Positions 17,234-25,599 of a stretch of 40,320 nucleotides of DNA are shown here, one piece after another. Position 1 is the stretch's first letter. Each line of letters begins with the position of its first letter. The position numbers were made by a program, and so were the translations under genes. Source of the stretch: Caulobacteraceae bacterium (GTDB taxonomy: Bacteria > Pseudomonadota > Alphaproteobacteria > Caulobacterales > Caulobacteraceae); NCBI GenBank assembly GCA_947441065.1, contig CANESI010000025.1, positions 1 to 40,320 on the forward strand, given 5' to 3'. Under the pieces are notes generated by a model. That model had not been told where the DNA came from. It did no database searches and worked only from the letters and a program-made list of their open reading frames with translations.

Positions 17234-19249
17234 TTAAGCAAATTCGACGAGGATCTCGTCGGCGGCGACGCTGTCACCAGCCTTGGCGCCGACTTCCTTG
17301 ACCACACCATCGCGTTCAGCGCGGATGATGTTCTGCATCTTCATGGCTTCGATGATGCAGACGATTTCGCCTTCCTTGACCTCTTGGCCCAGAGCGACCT
17401 CGATCGAAACGACCAGGCCCGGCATCGGTGAGATGATCAGCTTGGACGTATCCGCCGCCTGCTTGGCGGGAAGGCGCTTGTGCAGCTCCGCCGAATGGGG
17501 CGTCAGAACCACCACCTGGGCCTTGGCGGCGCGATGACGGATGGTGAAGCCCTCGGCGGCTGGCATGACGGCAACCGTAAAGGCGCGGCCATTGAGCAGG
17601 CCCTTATAGGTCGGCTTGCCCGGACGCCAATCGGTCTCTGTCAAGGACAGGGTCCGGCCTTCGCCCGAAAGAACGACATCCAAACCCACCGCGCCGTCGA
17701 CGAGGGTGACCGTGCGCTCTTGCTTGTCGACAAAGACAACCCAGTCTTCACGCACGCCGCGCTGGGCCAAGCCATTGCCGATGGTCCGAGCGCGAGCCGC
17801 CATCACACGGTGCATGGACGCCGCGACAGCCGTCATGACGTCTGTCTGGAAATCGGTCGGCACCGTGCCGTTAAAGCCGCCGGGGAACTCGTCAGTGATG
17901 TAGTTGGTCGCCAAAGCGCCGGACTTGAACCGGTCCTGATCCATCACAGCGGCAAGGAACGGGATGTTTTGACCCAGCCCTTCAATGTGGAAATCTTCCA
18001 AGGCTCGGCCCATGCCTGCAACCGCGGCCTCACGGGTCGGGGCCCAGGTGCAGAGCTTGGAGATCATCGGGTCGTAATACATCGAGATCTCGTCGCCCTC
18101 ACGCACGCCGCCATCATTGCGGACCGTATAGGCACCCAGATGCGACGAGCCATGCTCACCCTCGGCAGGTGGGTCATAGCGCACCAGACGCCCGATTGAG
18201 GGCAGGAACTTGCGATAGGGGTCTTCCGCATAGATACGGCTCTCAATGGCCCAGCCATTGATCTTCAGATCATCCTGCTTGAAGGCCAGCTTTTCGCCGT
18301 AAGCGACGCGGATCATCTGCTCGACCAGATCAAGGCCGGTGATCAGTTCGGTTACCGGATGCTCGACCTGAAGGCGGGTGTTCATTTCGAGGAAATAGAA
18401 GCTCTTGTCCTGACCGGCCACGAACTCGACGGTTCCGGCACTGTCATAGCCAACCGCATTGGCCAGAGCCACGGCCTGAGCGCCCATGGCAGCGCGGGTT
18501 TCGGGGTCCAGCAGGGGCGACGGTGCCTCTTCAATGACCTTCTGGTTGCGACGCTGGATCGAACATTCGCGCTCGAACAGGTGGACCACATTGCCGTGCT
18601 TATCGCCCAGAACCTGGATCTCAATATGGCGCGGGCTGGTGATGAACTTTTCGATGAAGATACGGTCGTCACCGAACGCGCCCTTGGCCTCGGCGCGGAC
18701 AGCGGGGAAGCCCTCTTCGACGTCCTTGCGGTTCATGGCCACCCGGATGCCCTTACCACCGCCGCCGGCGCTGGCCTTGATCATCACCGGATAGCCAATC
18801 TCTTCGGAGATCTTGACCGCGTGGGCGGTGTCGGCGATCTCACCGATGTGGCCGGGCACGCACGAGACGTTAGCGGCAGCAGCAAACTTCTTGCTCTCGA
18901 TCTTGTCGCCCATGGCCGAGATGGCCCCAGCGTTCGGACCGATGAAGACAATGCCCTCGTCCTTACAGCGCTGAGCGAACTCCGCCTTCTCGGACAGGAA
19001 GCCAAAGCCGGGGTGCACAGCCTGCGCGCCCGTCTGCTTGCAGGCATCAATGATCTTGTCAGCGATCAGGTAGGACTCAGACGCCGGGGCCGGTCCGATG
19101 AACACAGTCTCATCGGCCATCTCGACAGCCAAGCTGTCCGCGTCGGCTTCGGAATAGACGACCACCGTTTTGATGCCCATGCGTCGCGCGGTCTTAATGA
19201 TGCGGACGGCGATCTCGCCTCGGTTGGCGATCAAGATTTTCGTGAACAT
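17234..19249 (-). CDS. pccA: Propionyl-CoA carboxylase, biotin-carboxylase alpha subunit
   Basis: A 671-residue subunit that carboxylates its own biotin with ATP and bicarbonate and passes it to PccB, making methylmalonyl-CoA from propionyl-CoA. Order: biotin carboxylase (about 1-450, beginning ILIANRGEIAVRI, with the Gly-rich ATP loop KASAGGGGKGIR near 158), a linker BT domain, and the biotinyl domain with EAMKMQN and biotin Lys637. The BT region and length fit PccA better than AccC. An acetyl-CoA or methylcrotonyl-CoA enzyme is the alternative. pccB lies 1.5 kb upstream on the same strand, with msrB and a channel gene between. Confidence 0.92.
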   Translation of the reverse strand: MFTKILIANRGEIAVRIIKTARRMGIKTVVVYSEADADSLAVEMADETVFIGPAPASESYLIADKIIDACKQTGAQAVHPGFGFLSEKAEFAQRCKDEGIVFIGPNAGAISAMGDKIESKKFAAAANVSCVPGHIGEIADTAHAVKISEEIGYPVMIKASAGGGGKGIRVAMNRKDVEEGFPAVRAEAKGAFGDDRIFIEKFITSPRHIEIQVLGDKHGNVVHLFERECSIQRRNQKVIEEAPSPLLDPETRAAMGAQAVALANAVGYDSAGTVEFVAGQDKSFYFLEMNTRLQVEHPVTELITGLDLVEQMIRVAYGEKLAFKQDDLKINGWAIESRIYAEDPYRKFLPSIGRLVRYDPPAEGEHGSSHLGAYTVRNDGGVREGDEISMYYDPMISKLCTWAPTREAAVAGMGRALEDFHIEGLGQNIPFLAAVMDQDRFKSGALATNYITDEFPGGFNGTVPTDFQTDVMTAVAASMHRVMAARARTIGNGLAQRGVREDWVVFVDKQERTVTLVDGAVGLDVVLSGEGRTLSLTETDWRPGKPTYKGLLNGRAFTVAVMPAAEGFTIRHRAAKAQVVVLTPHSAELHKRLPAKQAADTSKLIISPMPGLVVSIEVALGQEVKEGEIVCIIEAMKMQNIIRAERDGVVKEVGAKAGDSVAADEILVEFA

Positions 19250-19331
19250 CGAGGCCCCTGTCTAGTCACAGAACTGTTTAACGGATCAGGGGTTAGCGAC
19301 GTCAGAGCCGCAATGCAAATCTCTAGCGCTG

Positions 19332-19357
19332 ATATTTTACGTCTGGAGGCAAAATAT
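19332..19357. promoter_or_regulatory. AT-rich inverted repeat, candidate operator
   Basis: ATATTTT and AAAATAT form a 7-bp inverted repeat separated by 12 bases. It stands out as an AT-rich patch in the 211-base divergent region between pccA and msrB. The dyad shape suggests a dimeric regulator, but no known motif is matched with certainty. Confidence 0.3.
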
Positions 19358-19460
19358 TCCGTGATTGGCGGGCTTGGCCTTGGTTGACGCAAGGTCTGAC
19401 CACGCGACTTTTTCCAACAGCAAGCTATATTGAACCGTGAACCGACCTTCGGAGACTCGC

Positions 19461-19898
19461 ATGACCCAACCTATCGCCACCTCAGACCTCGGCCACGACC
19501 TGACCCCGCCCAGCGCTGAAGAGCGCGCGCGGCTAGAGGCTGACCTCAGTCAAGAAGAGCGCGAAGTGCTGCTCCATCACGGCACCGAGGCCCCCTTCTG
19601 CGGCGGCCTGTTGAACCAGAAAAAGCCAGGGACCTATTGCTGCCGCCTGTGCGCCCTGCCCCTGTTCCGGGCCGAGACCAAGTTTGAGTCCGGCACCGGT
19701 TGGCCCAGTTTCTTTGCGCCGATCGACAAGGACCATGTGCGACTGGTCGAAGATAATAGCTATGGCATGAGACGGGTTGAGACCCTCTGCGCCCGCTGCG
19801 GTAGCCATCAAGGCCACGTCTTCCCCGACGGCCCACCGCCGACAAGGCTGCGCTACTGCATCAATTCGGTATCTTTGGCCTTTGTGGCCGACGCCTAA
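19461..19898 (+). CDS. msrB: Peptide-methionine (R)-S-oxide reductase MsrB
   Basis: A 145-residue repair enzyme that reduces methionine-R-sulfoxide. The zinc cysteines are Cys61/Cys64 (CRLC) and Cys110/Cys113 (CARC); GTGWPSF is at 78-84 and the catalytic Cys133 in RYCINSVSL. I start it at the ATG at 19461, with GGAG eight bases upstream; a GTG eight codons earlier lacks such a site. It is cytoplasmic, without a signal peptide. Only six bases separate its stop from that of the converging channel gene. Confidence 0.95.
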   Translation: MTQPIATSDLGHDLTPPSAEERARLEADLSQEEREVLLHHGTEAPFCGGLLNQKKPGTYCCRLCALPLFRAETKFESGTGWPSFFAPIDKDHVRLVEDNSYGMRRVETLCARCGSHQGHVFPDGPPPTRLRYCINSVSLAFVADA

Positions 19899-19904
19899 GC
19901 CGGA

Positions 19905-20399
19905 TTAGGCGCCACGCGCGGGAGCGGACGGGGTGGGGTGAACAATAGCCTCACCTCCCATCCAATCATGTTCTAGCGTGCGCATCCGCGCGACGACCGA
20001 CACAAAGAACGCCGTTGACCATCCGAGTAGGATCACGCCGTTACCGCCTTCAATGGCTCCTAGAATGCGCCAGTTGTGGTCCAGCACCACGTCACCATAG
20101 CCAATGGTCGCGTAGGTGGCTGTGGAATAGTAGAGGGCTGCCTCAAAGCTCTGGGTCGCACCGATTGCGTGAAAGAGGATGGCGTAACCCCAGATTTCGA
20201 TGGTGTGCAGCGCAAACAGGCCAAAGGCGACGCCCATCAGAATGAAGGCCTGCTGGATGGCTGCCTGCTTGGTCACGAGATGGCCCCCATGCCGTCGCAT
20301 CAACGCCAACAATAGGCCCAACCCCACCAAGTGGATGATGATGTTGGCCGCGACCATAGCCGATGCGATTTGAAGTTGGGTTGCGAGGGGATGAAGCAT
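19905..20399 (-). CDS. Small potassium-channel-like protein
   Basis: A 164-residue membrane protein with the pore signature TYATIGYGD (95-103), whose TIGYG is a potassium selectivity filter. Hydrophobic helices lie at about 11-34, 48-78 and 112-137, with the pore helix FEAALYYST just before the filter. This suits the Ion_trans_2 family of two-pore-helix channels, with an extra N-terminal helix. No cytoplasmic RCK or nucleotide-binding domain is attached. It would form a tetramer in the inner membrane. Confidence 0.82.
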   Translation of the reverse strand: MLHPLATQLQIASAMVAANIIIHLVGLGLLLALMRRHGGHLVTKQAAIQQAFILMGVAFGLFALHTIEIWGYAILFHAIGATQSFEAALYYSTATYATIGYGDVVLDHNWRILGAIEGGNGVILLGWSTAFFVSVVARMRTLEHDWMGGEAIVHPTPSAPARGA

Positions 20400-20480
20400 A
20401 GGGCCAACCTGAACCGGTCTGGACCTGTTTGAAAGTCCGCAAATTGTCTCACTGAGACGCTAAGGAAAGCGGCACAGTAC

Positions 20481-20578
20481 CCGCCTTCGTCTCCCCCGCG
20501 CAGGCGGGGGCCCAGACCGGCTTGGCTCCGCCCGATGGCTGGCCCTCATCTGGATCCCCGCCTTCGCGGGGAAGGCGG
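20481..20578. repeat. Intergenic palindromic repeat, family C, copy 1
   Basis: A 98-base element with outer arms CCGCCTTC (20481-20488) and GAAGGCGG (20571-20578). Inside are the hairpins CCCCCGCGCAGGCGGGGG and CCCCGCCTTCGCGGGG, the first followed by CCCAGA and the second preceded by TCTGGA. A relative lies at 26931-27013. With copy B1 it fills most of the gap 20400-20704 between the channel gene and pccB, which holds no gene. Confidence 0.75.
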
Positions 20579-20600
20579 CTGAAAGGCTGGTAGATGCCCC

Positions 20601-20697
20601 CCCTCACCCAACCCTCTCCCCCTAAAGGGGGCGAGGGCTTATCCGTTCTTTCTTAGCCCTCTCCCTGTGGGAGAGGGTTGGGTGAGGGCCTTGTTTT
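20601..20697. repeat. Intergenic palindromic repeat, family B, copy 1
   Basis: A perfect 20-bp inverted repeat (20601-20620 and 20669-20688, arm CCCTCACCCAACCCTCTCCC) enclosing smaller hairpins CCCCCTAAAGGGGG and GAGGGCT/AGCCCTC. It ends in CCTTGTTTTT, eight bases before the pccB stop. Copies lie at 24688-24766 and, in part, at 27030-27086. Confidence 0.85.
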
Positions 20698-20704
20698 TGT
20701 CGCC

Positions 20705-22237
20705 CTACAGTGGAATATTATCGTGCTTTTTCCATGGGTTGGTCAGAACCTTATGATTGAGGCTCTTCAACGACCGGATGATCCGGCGGCGCGTGCCATG
20801 GGGCTTGATCACGTCGTCAATATAGCCGCGTGAGGCCGCAACGAACGGATTGGCGAAGCGTTCCTTATATTCAGCTTCGCGCGCAGCCAGCTTTTCAGCA
20901 TCGCCAATATCGGCCCGGAAGATGATCTCGACCGCGCCCTTGGCCCCCATGACCGCGATCTCGGCGGTGGGCCAGGCATAGTTGACGTCGCCGCGCAGGT
21001 GTTTGGAGCTCATCACGTCATAGGCCCCGCCATAGGCCTTACGGGTAATGACCGTGACCTTGGGAACCGTCGCCTCAGCATAGGCGAACAGGAGCTTAGC
21101 GCCGTGCTTAATCAGGCCGCCATATTCCTGCTTGGTGCCAGGCATGAAGCCGGGCACGTCCACCAACGTGACGATGGGGATACCGAACGCGTCGCAGAAG
21201 CGCACGAACCGCGCAGCCTTACGGCTGGCGTCAATATCGAGCACGCCCGCCAGCACCTGAGGCTGATTGGCGACGATGCCGACGGTCGATCCATCCATCC
21301 GCGCAAAGCCGGTGATGATGTTCTTGGCGAAATCCTTGCCGATCTCGAAGAAGTCCGCCTCATCGACGATCTTGAGGATCAGTTCCTTCATATCGTAGGG
21401 CTTGTTCGGATTGGTCGGGATCAGGCTGTCGAGCGAGGGCTCATCGCGCATCGCGTCGTCGAAGGTCTCGCGAACCGGCGGCTTTTCGCGGTTGGACAGG
21501 GGCAAGAAATCGACCAGACGGCGCACCTGAGTCATGGCCTCCAGATCGTTCTCAAAGGCCCCGTCGGCAACGCCAGACTTGCCCGCATGGACGCGCGCGC
21601 CGCCCAGATCTTCGGCCGAAACGGTCTCGTTGGTCACGGTCTTGACCACCTCAGGACCCGTCACGAACATGTAGCTGGTATCCTTCACCATGAAGATGAA
21701 GTCGGTAAGGGCGGGGGAATAGACGTCGCCGCCCGCGCAGGGGCCCATAATGACGCTGATCTGCGGGATCACGCCGCTCGACATCACATTTTCCATGAAG
21801 ATGTCGGCATAGCCTGCAAGACTATCGACACCCTCTTGAATCCGCGCTCCGCCTGCATCGAACAGACCAATGACCGGCGCGCCATTGCGGGCCGCCATCT
21901 GTTGAACCTTCACGATCTTTTGGGCATGGGTCATGGACAGGGAGCCACCGATTACGGTGAAGTCCTTGGAGAAGACATAGACGAGGCGACCATTGATGGT
22001 GCCCCAGCCCGTGACGACGCCGTCACCCGGGAATTTCTGGTTTTCCATGCCGAAGTCGGAGCAGCGATGCTCCACAAACATGTCATATTCTTCGAACGAC
22101 CCTTCATCGAGCAGAAGGTCGATACGCTCGCGCGCGGTCAGCTTGCCCTTGGCATGCTGCGCGGCAATGCGCTTTTCGCCGCCGCCGAGGCGGGCCTGAT
22201 CGCGACGCTTTTCCAGCTCGTCAAGAATATGCTGCAC
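20705..22237 (-). CDS. pccB: Propionyl-CoA carboxylase, carboxyltransferase beta subunit
   Basis: A 510-residue subunit that moves carboxyl from biotin to propionyl-CoA. Both crotonase-like halves are present: the N-terminal half contains [19 protein letters not shown] and [16 protein letters not shown], the C-terminal half [15 protein letters not shown] and the conserved [15 protein letters not shown]. The start is GTG at 22237 after AGGGG with nine bases of spacing. Sequence and length fit PccB; an acetyl/propionyl dual-specific enzyme is possible. It probably pairs with the pccA product at 17234-19249. Confidence 0.95.
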   Translation of the reverse strand: MQHILDELEKRRDQARLGGGEKRIAAQHAKGKLTARERIDLLLDEGSFEEYDMFVEHRCSDFGMENQKFPGDGVVTGWGTINGRLVYVFSKDFTVIGGSLSMTHAQKIVKVQQMAARNGAPVIGLFDAGGARIQEGVDSLAGYADIFMENVMSSGVIPQISVIMGPCAGGDVYSPALTDFIFMVKDTSYMFVTGPEVVKTVTNETVSAEDLGGARVHAGKSGVADGAFENDLEAMTQVRRLVDFLPLSNREKPPVRETFDDAMRDEPSLDSLIPTNPNKPYDMKELILKIVDEADFFEIGKDFAKNIITGFARMDGSTVGIVANQPQVLAGVLDIDASRKAARFVRFCDAFGIPIVTLVDVPGFMPGTKQEYGGLIKHGAKLLFAYAEATVPKVTVITRKAYGGAYDVMSSKHLRGDVNYAWPTAEIAVMGAKGAVEIIFRADIGDAEKLAAREAEYKERFANPFVAASRGYIDDVIKPHGTRRRIIRSLKSLNHKVLTNPWKKHDNIPL

Positions 22238-22348
22238 CGGTTCTATCCCCTATCGTCAATGCTGCAGGAGGCTTAGCCGTCCGTCTGGCCACTGACAAGC
22301 TTGCAGGCGGCAATTGGCACGGCTCACCTTAAGGAAAGTTAGATGTTT

Positions 22349-23071
22349 CTACCCTTGGAGGGCGGCAAACCAGCGCTCTAGGAGCAAAGCTTCCCCGTGC
22401 ATGCTGGCCGTCCGGGCGGCGGCTTCGTCATCGATTCCCCAGCGCGCCTCTTGGAACGCCTGATCAAGCCGCGCCAGGGTGTGGGCGGACTCCCCGCTCA
22501 ACTGCCCCATCTGCAGGGCAAAGGCTAAGACCGCTGAACCAAATAGCGACGCGCCAAAGGCTAGGGCCGCCAGCGAGAAATCATCCAACTGCGCGGCCAT
22601 GGCCTCGGCCTTGGTCAAGGTCTCAGGCGTTTGAGGCTGGTGAATGATCCCGTGGGTCTTGATCAGTTTCAGCCCTAAGACCGTATCGGCCCATTCCAGC
22701 AACGGACCCCAATGTTCGCTCTGAAGCTTGACCAGACCTTCGGGGGCCTCAGCGAAATAGCAGATCATGTCCGAGCCGGCGTAACGCCCGACCTCGGCAG
22801 CGGTCTCGGCCCGCGCCTTACTGACCATATCGATGACCGTATAGGCCAGCCGGGTCGCACCCATGGACGGCAGGACGATAAACTCTTCTTGCATCGCCCA
22901 CTCATCGGCCATCAGCTGCGCCAGCGCCTGTGATGGCACGATCAGCTTGCTGCCCAAGGGCGTCTTGGGGGTGCGCCCATCCAGCGTCACAGCAAAGCCG
23001 CCATCGGCCTCAGCGACGCTGACCTGTTTATAGAAACGCTTGGGACGTTCAGTGGTGTCGTTGGCTCTCAT
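22349..23071 (-). CDS. ATP12-family F1-ATPase assembly chaperone
   Basis: A 240-residue protein of the ATP12 family, which in mitochondria binds the F1 alpha subunit during assembly and is widespread in alphaproteobacteria. Family text includes RPKRFYKQVSV, FAVTLDGRTPKTPLGSKL near 30, ADEWAMQ near 55 and the block SDMICYFAEAPEGL. I start it at the ATG at 23071; a longer frame would overlap the upstream pseudouridine synthase gene and adds Pro/Arg-rich text unlike the family. It follows rluC-like by 43 bases. Confidence 0.88.
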   Translation of the reverse strand: MRANDTTERPKRFYKQVSVAEADGGFAVTLDGRTPKTPLGSKLIVPSQALAQLMADEWAMQEEFIVLPSMGATRLAYTVIDMVSKARAETAAEVGRYAGSDMICYFAEAPEGLVKLQSEHWGPLLEWADTVLGLKLIKTHGIIHQPQTPETLTKAEAMAAQLDDFSLAALAFGASLFGSAVLAFALQMGQLSGESAHTLARLDQAFQEARWGIDDEAAARTASMHGEALLLERWFAALQG

Positions 23072-23114
23072 GGTCGGTCCAAAGGCTTTTGGGTCTGTGA
23101 CGCTGCATCCCCGA

Positions 23115-24119
23115 TCAACGGTGACGCGCTCCCCTCGGACTGGCACCGCCCTTGGAGAAGGGCTCGGGGTCGGCCTCATGCTCATCAAAGCCGAAATGGC
23201 TGAAGCCTGCGCGCATCTCAGGGCTAAGCGGGGCCTCGATGATCAAGGTGCCGCTGGAGGGATGGGGCACGGTCAGACGGCGCGCATGGAGTTGCAGCTT
23301 TAAGCCGCCGGACAGTTCCGCCGCCTTATCGTTGCTATATTTCGGGTCGCCAAGGATCGGGTGACCGATTGCGGTCATGTGGGCGCGAAGCTGGTGCGTG
23401 CGGCCCGTATGGGGGCGAAGGGCCATCCAAGCGGCCCTATGCGCGGCCCGCGAGATGGTCACATATTCGGTCTCTGCGACACTGCCTGCGGGGTCCTTAG
23501 GATCAACCGGCACCACGATCTCGCGGTCACCGACGCCCTTCTTGGCCAGCGGCAGTTCGATCACGCCTTCACGCGGATGGGGATTGCCCGACACGATGGC
23601 CCAATAGGTCTTTTGCGCCTTGCGCTTGGCAAAGGATCCCGAAAGCCGCGCCGCCGCCGCTGGCGTCTTGCCCAGCAGCAGAACGCCCGATGTATCGCGG
23701 TCCAGACGGTGAACCAGACGCGGACGATCCATCCCCTCACCCCAGGCCGACAGCAACCGGTCAATATGGTGCAAGGTCTTGGTGCCGCCCTGAACCGCAA
23801 GGCCCGCGGGCTTGTTCAAGGCCAAGACCTCGTCATCCTCATACAGGACCAGCGACTTGGCATAGGCCACATCCCGGTTAGACAGGGTCTTCTTCTCGCC
23901 GGGATCGGGCGCGTCAGGCAGGGGCGGCACGCGCACCTGTGAGCCCGCCATCAGGTGGGTCTCGGCCTTGACCCGCGCGCCATCGACGCGGATCTGGCCC
24001 GAGCGGGTCATTTTCTGGATCTGGATGTGGTTCAGATAGGGCCAGCGGCGTTTGAACCATCGGTCCAGCCGCACGCCGTCTTCACCGGCATCCACGAAAA
24101 GGGTGCGGACTTCTTTCAT
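23115..24119 (-). CDS. RluC/RluD-family 23S rRNA pseudouridine synthase
   Basis: A 334-residue enzyme. An S4 RNA-binding domain (about 16-65, RLDRWFKRRWPYL) is followed by the catalytic domain with HRLDRDTSG (137-145), catalytic Asp140, and the later GRTHQLRAHM. S4 plus catalytic domain and length fit RluC/RluD, which modify helix positions in 23S rRNA; which uridines is not readable. Its ATG overlaps the crcB stop (ATGA), so the two are coupled. The last 25 residues are Gly/Arg-rich and probably disordered. Confidence 0.9.
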   Translation of the reverse strand: MKEVRTLFVDAGEDGVRLDRWFKRRWPYLNHIQIQKMTRSGQIRVDGARVKAETHLMAGSQVRVPPLPDAPDPGEKKTLSNRDVAYAKSLVLYEDDEVLALNKPAGLAVQGGTKTLHHIDRLLSAWGEGMDRPRLVHRLDRDTSGVLLLGKTPAAAARLSGSFAKRKAQKTYWAIVSGNPHPREGVIELPLAKKGVGDREIVVPVDPKDPAGSVAETEYVTISRAAHRAAWMALRPHTGRTHQLRAHMTAIGHPILGDPKYSNDKAAELSGGLKLQLHARRLTVPHPSSGTLIIEAPLSPEMRAGFSHFGFDEHEADPEPFSKGGASPRGARHR

Positions 24120-24499
24120 GCAAACAGACGCCTTGCCACTATCAAACCTGCAAATAGAGCCGCGACCGACAGGAGCACCGATGCCGAAACATAGGTGAAG
24201 GCCTGCGCATAGCGGCTCTTCTCAATCATCAGGGCCGTCTCAAGCGAGAAGGCCGAAAAGGTAGTGAAACCGCCCAGGACACCGACCCCGAACAGCAACC
24301 GCAAACGTTCTTGATCCGCACCGCCGCGATGGGCCAAGAAGCCAACCAACAGCCCCATCGCCAATCCGCCGACGACGTTGCAGATGAAGGTGCCATAGGG
24401 CCAGGCCGTTCCAAACAGCCGCCACGCATGGCTTCCCACCGCATAGCGCGCCGCTGCTCCGGCACCGCCGCCCAAAACCACAAGTAACAGTTTGCTCAT
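24116..24499 (-). CDS. crcB: Fluoride channel CrcB (Fluc)
   Basis: A 127-residue four-helix membrane protein that works as an antiparallel dimer to expel fluoride. Hallmarks are GGGAGAAARY (10-19), NVVGGLAMG with Asn41, and GGFTTFSAFSLE (76-87) with the Phe pair and sodium-site Thr. Length is normal. It is translationally coupled to the pseudouridine synthase gene downstream. I see no fluoride riboswitch upstream; that gap is filled by repeats. Confidence 0.95.
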   Translation of the reverse strand: MSKLLLVVLGGGAGAAARYAVGSHAWRLFGTAWPYGTFICNVVGGLAMGLLVGFLAHRGGADQERLRLLFGVGVLGGFTTFSAFSLETALMIEKSRYAQAFTYVSASVLLSVAALFAGLIVARRLFA

Positions 24500-24561
24500 G
24501 GCCCCTTATGCGCTTTGCGATGATTTTTAGCAAACCCTGCGGGGGAATGGATGGGTTCACC

Positions 24562-24671
24562 GCCCCCTACCCCGGCTACGCCGGTACTTCCCCCAGAGGG
24601 GGAAGAGCTTGGCGCTTTAAATCTTCCCCCTTAGGGGGAAGTGGCGCGCAGCGCCGAAGGGGGCCTTGTTT
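24562..24671. repeat. Intergenic palindromic repeat, family A, copy 2, inverted core
   Basis: Same outer hairpins as copy 1 (CCGGC/GCCGG on the left, GGCGC/GCGCC on the right). The 17-base spacer between the two C/G-rich hairpins reads as the reverse complement of the spacer in copies 1 and 3, with three mismatches to copy 1. It is directly followed by copy B2. Together they fill 24500-24774 between crcB and the RluA-like gene. Confidence 0.82.
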
Positions 24672-24687
24672 TTCGAGAAAATCCCCT

Positions 24688-24766
24688 TCACCCAACCCTC
24701 TCCCCCAAGGGGGCGAGGGCTTATCGGTTCTTAGCCCTCTCCCTGAGGGAGAGGGTTGGGTGAGGG
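24688..24766. repeat. Intergenic palindromic repeat, family B, copy 2
   Basis: A perfect 17-bp inverted repeat (24688-24704 and 24750-24766 at the complementary bases) enclosing CCCCCAAGGGGG, GAGGGC/GCCCTC and CTCCCTGAGGGAG. It ends in GGCCTTTTTG right against the stop codon of the RluA-like gene at 24775. Strongly similar to copy B1. Confidence 0.85.
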
Positions 24767-24774
24767 CCTTTTTG

Positions 24775-25599
24775 CTACCCTATCGCCAGTCCCGCAGCGG
24801 CCATCGCCGTCATGAAATCCTCCGGCGGCGTGGCCTCGATCCGCCGAATGCCGCCGTCAGGATGCGGAAACTCAAGCCATTGGGCGTGGAGCATCAGGCG
24901 CGGTACAGGCTCTGCGCCGACCATCAGCGCCCCGCCATAGCGCACATCCCCGGCAATGGGCCGTCCCAGCGACGCCAGATGGACGCGGATCTGGTGCATG
25001 CGACCGGTCTCGGGGCTGGCCTCGATCAGGGCAGCCCCCTCGGCTTCACTCACGGTGCGATAACGCGTGCGGGCGGTCTGGGCATCAGGATGGTCCGGCT
25101 CACAGATGCGCATATAGGCCTCGCGCCCCTGCTCATCGCGGCGAAGACAGGCCTCGATCAGGCCCTTTCGCGGCTCCGGCGCCCCCGGCGCGACTAGGGC
25201 CAGATAGGACTTTCGAAACCGCCGGGCGGCCAAGGCCTTACCCAAAAAGGCCGCGGCAGGCTTGGTTCTGGCCGTCAAAATGATCCCAGAGGTGTCGCGG
25301 TCCAGCCTGTGCACCAGACGCGGACGGTTGCCGCTCGATCGCGCAAAGGCCCACAGGTGCTCGTCCAGCGTATGGACCTGCCCGCGCCCGCCTTGACTGG
25401 ACAGACCTGACGGCTTGTTGAGCACGATAATGGCATCGTCCTGATAGACGACCATCGCTTTGACAAGGTCGATCTCTTCTGGCGAAAGGGTGACCGGATT
25501 GTCGATCGCGCGCGGGGCCTTAGGCTTTAGCGGACGTCTAAAGGGGGACTTAGCCACGGGGCGGCTGCTTTTGGCGGCGAAGTTGGTTCCAGCGGTCAA
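24775..25599 (-). CDS. RluA-family pseudouridine synthase without S4 domain
   Basis: A catalytic-domain-only pseudouridine synthase of up to 274 residues with HRLDRDTSG (97-105; catalytic Asp100), VVYQDDAIIVLNKPSGL near 50 and GRMHQIRVHL. Without an S4 domain it resembles RluA/TruC-like enzymes acting on rRNA or tRNA. The longest frame starts at TTG 25599 with AAGGAG four bases upstream and overlaps rarA by 50 bases. A GTG at 25557 would reduce the overlap to 8 bases but lacks a ribosome site. The basic first 30 residues are not conserved-looking, so the start is open. Confidence 0.85.
   Translation of the reverse strand: MTAGTNFAAKSSRPVAKSPFRRPLKPKAPRAIDNPVTLSPEEIDLVKAMVVYQDDAIIVLNKPSGLSSQGGRGQVHTLDEHLWAFARSSGNRPRLVHRLDRDTSGIILTARTKPAAAFLGKALAARRFRKSYLALVAPGAPEPRKGLIEACLRRDEQGREAYMRICEPDHPDAQTARTRYRTVSEAEGAALIEASPETGRMHQIRVHLASLGRPIAGDVRYGGALMVGAEPVPRLMLHAQWLEFPHPDGGIRRIEATPPEDFMTAMAAAGLAIG

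Noticed and set aside
18359-19387. Plus-strand reading frame of 342 codons
   Set aside because: Antisense to pccA; no recognisable domain or ribosome site.
20999-22276. Plus-strand reading frame of 425 codons
   Set aside because: Antisense to pccB with His/Gly/Leu-rich shadow composition; no motif.
24500-24561. Fluoride riboswitch upstream of crcB
   Set aside because: The conserved GGNGAUGG start and pseudoknot layout are not present in the 62 bases before the repeat.
24508-25197. Plus-strand frame of 229 codons beginning in the repeats
   Set aside because: Its first third is repeats A2 and B2, the rest is antisense to the RluA-like gene.
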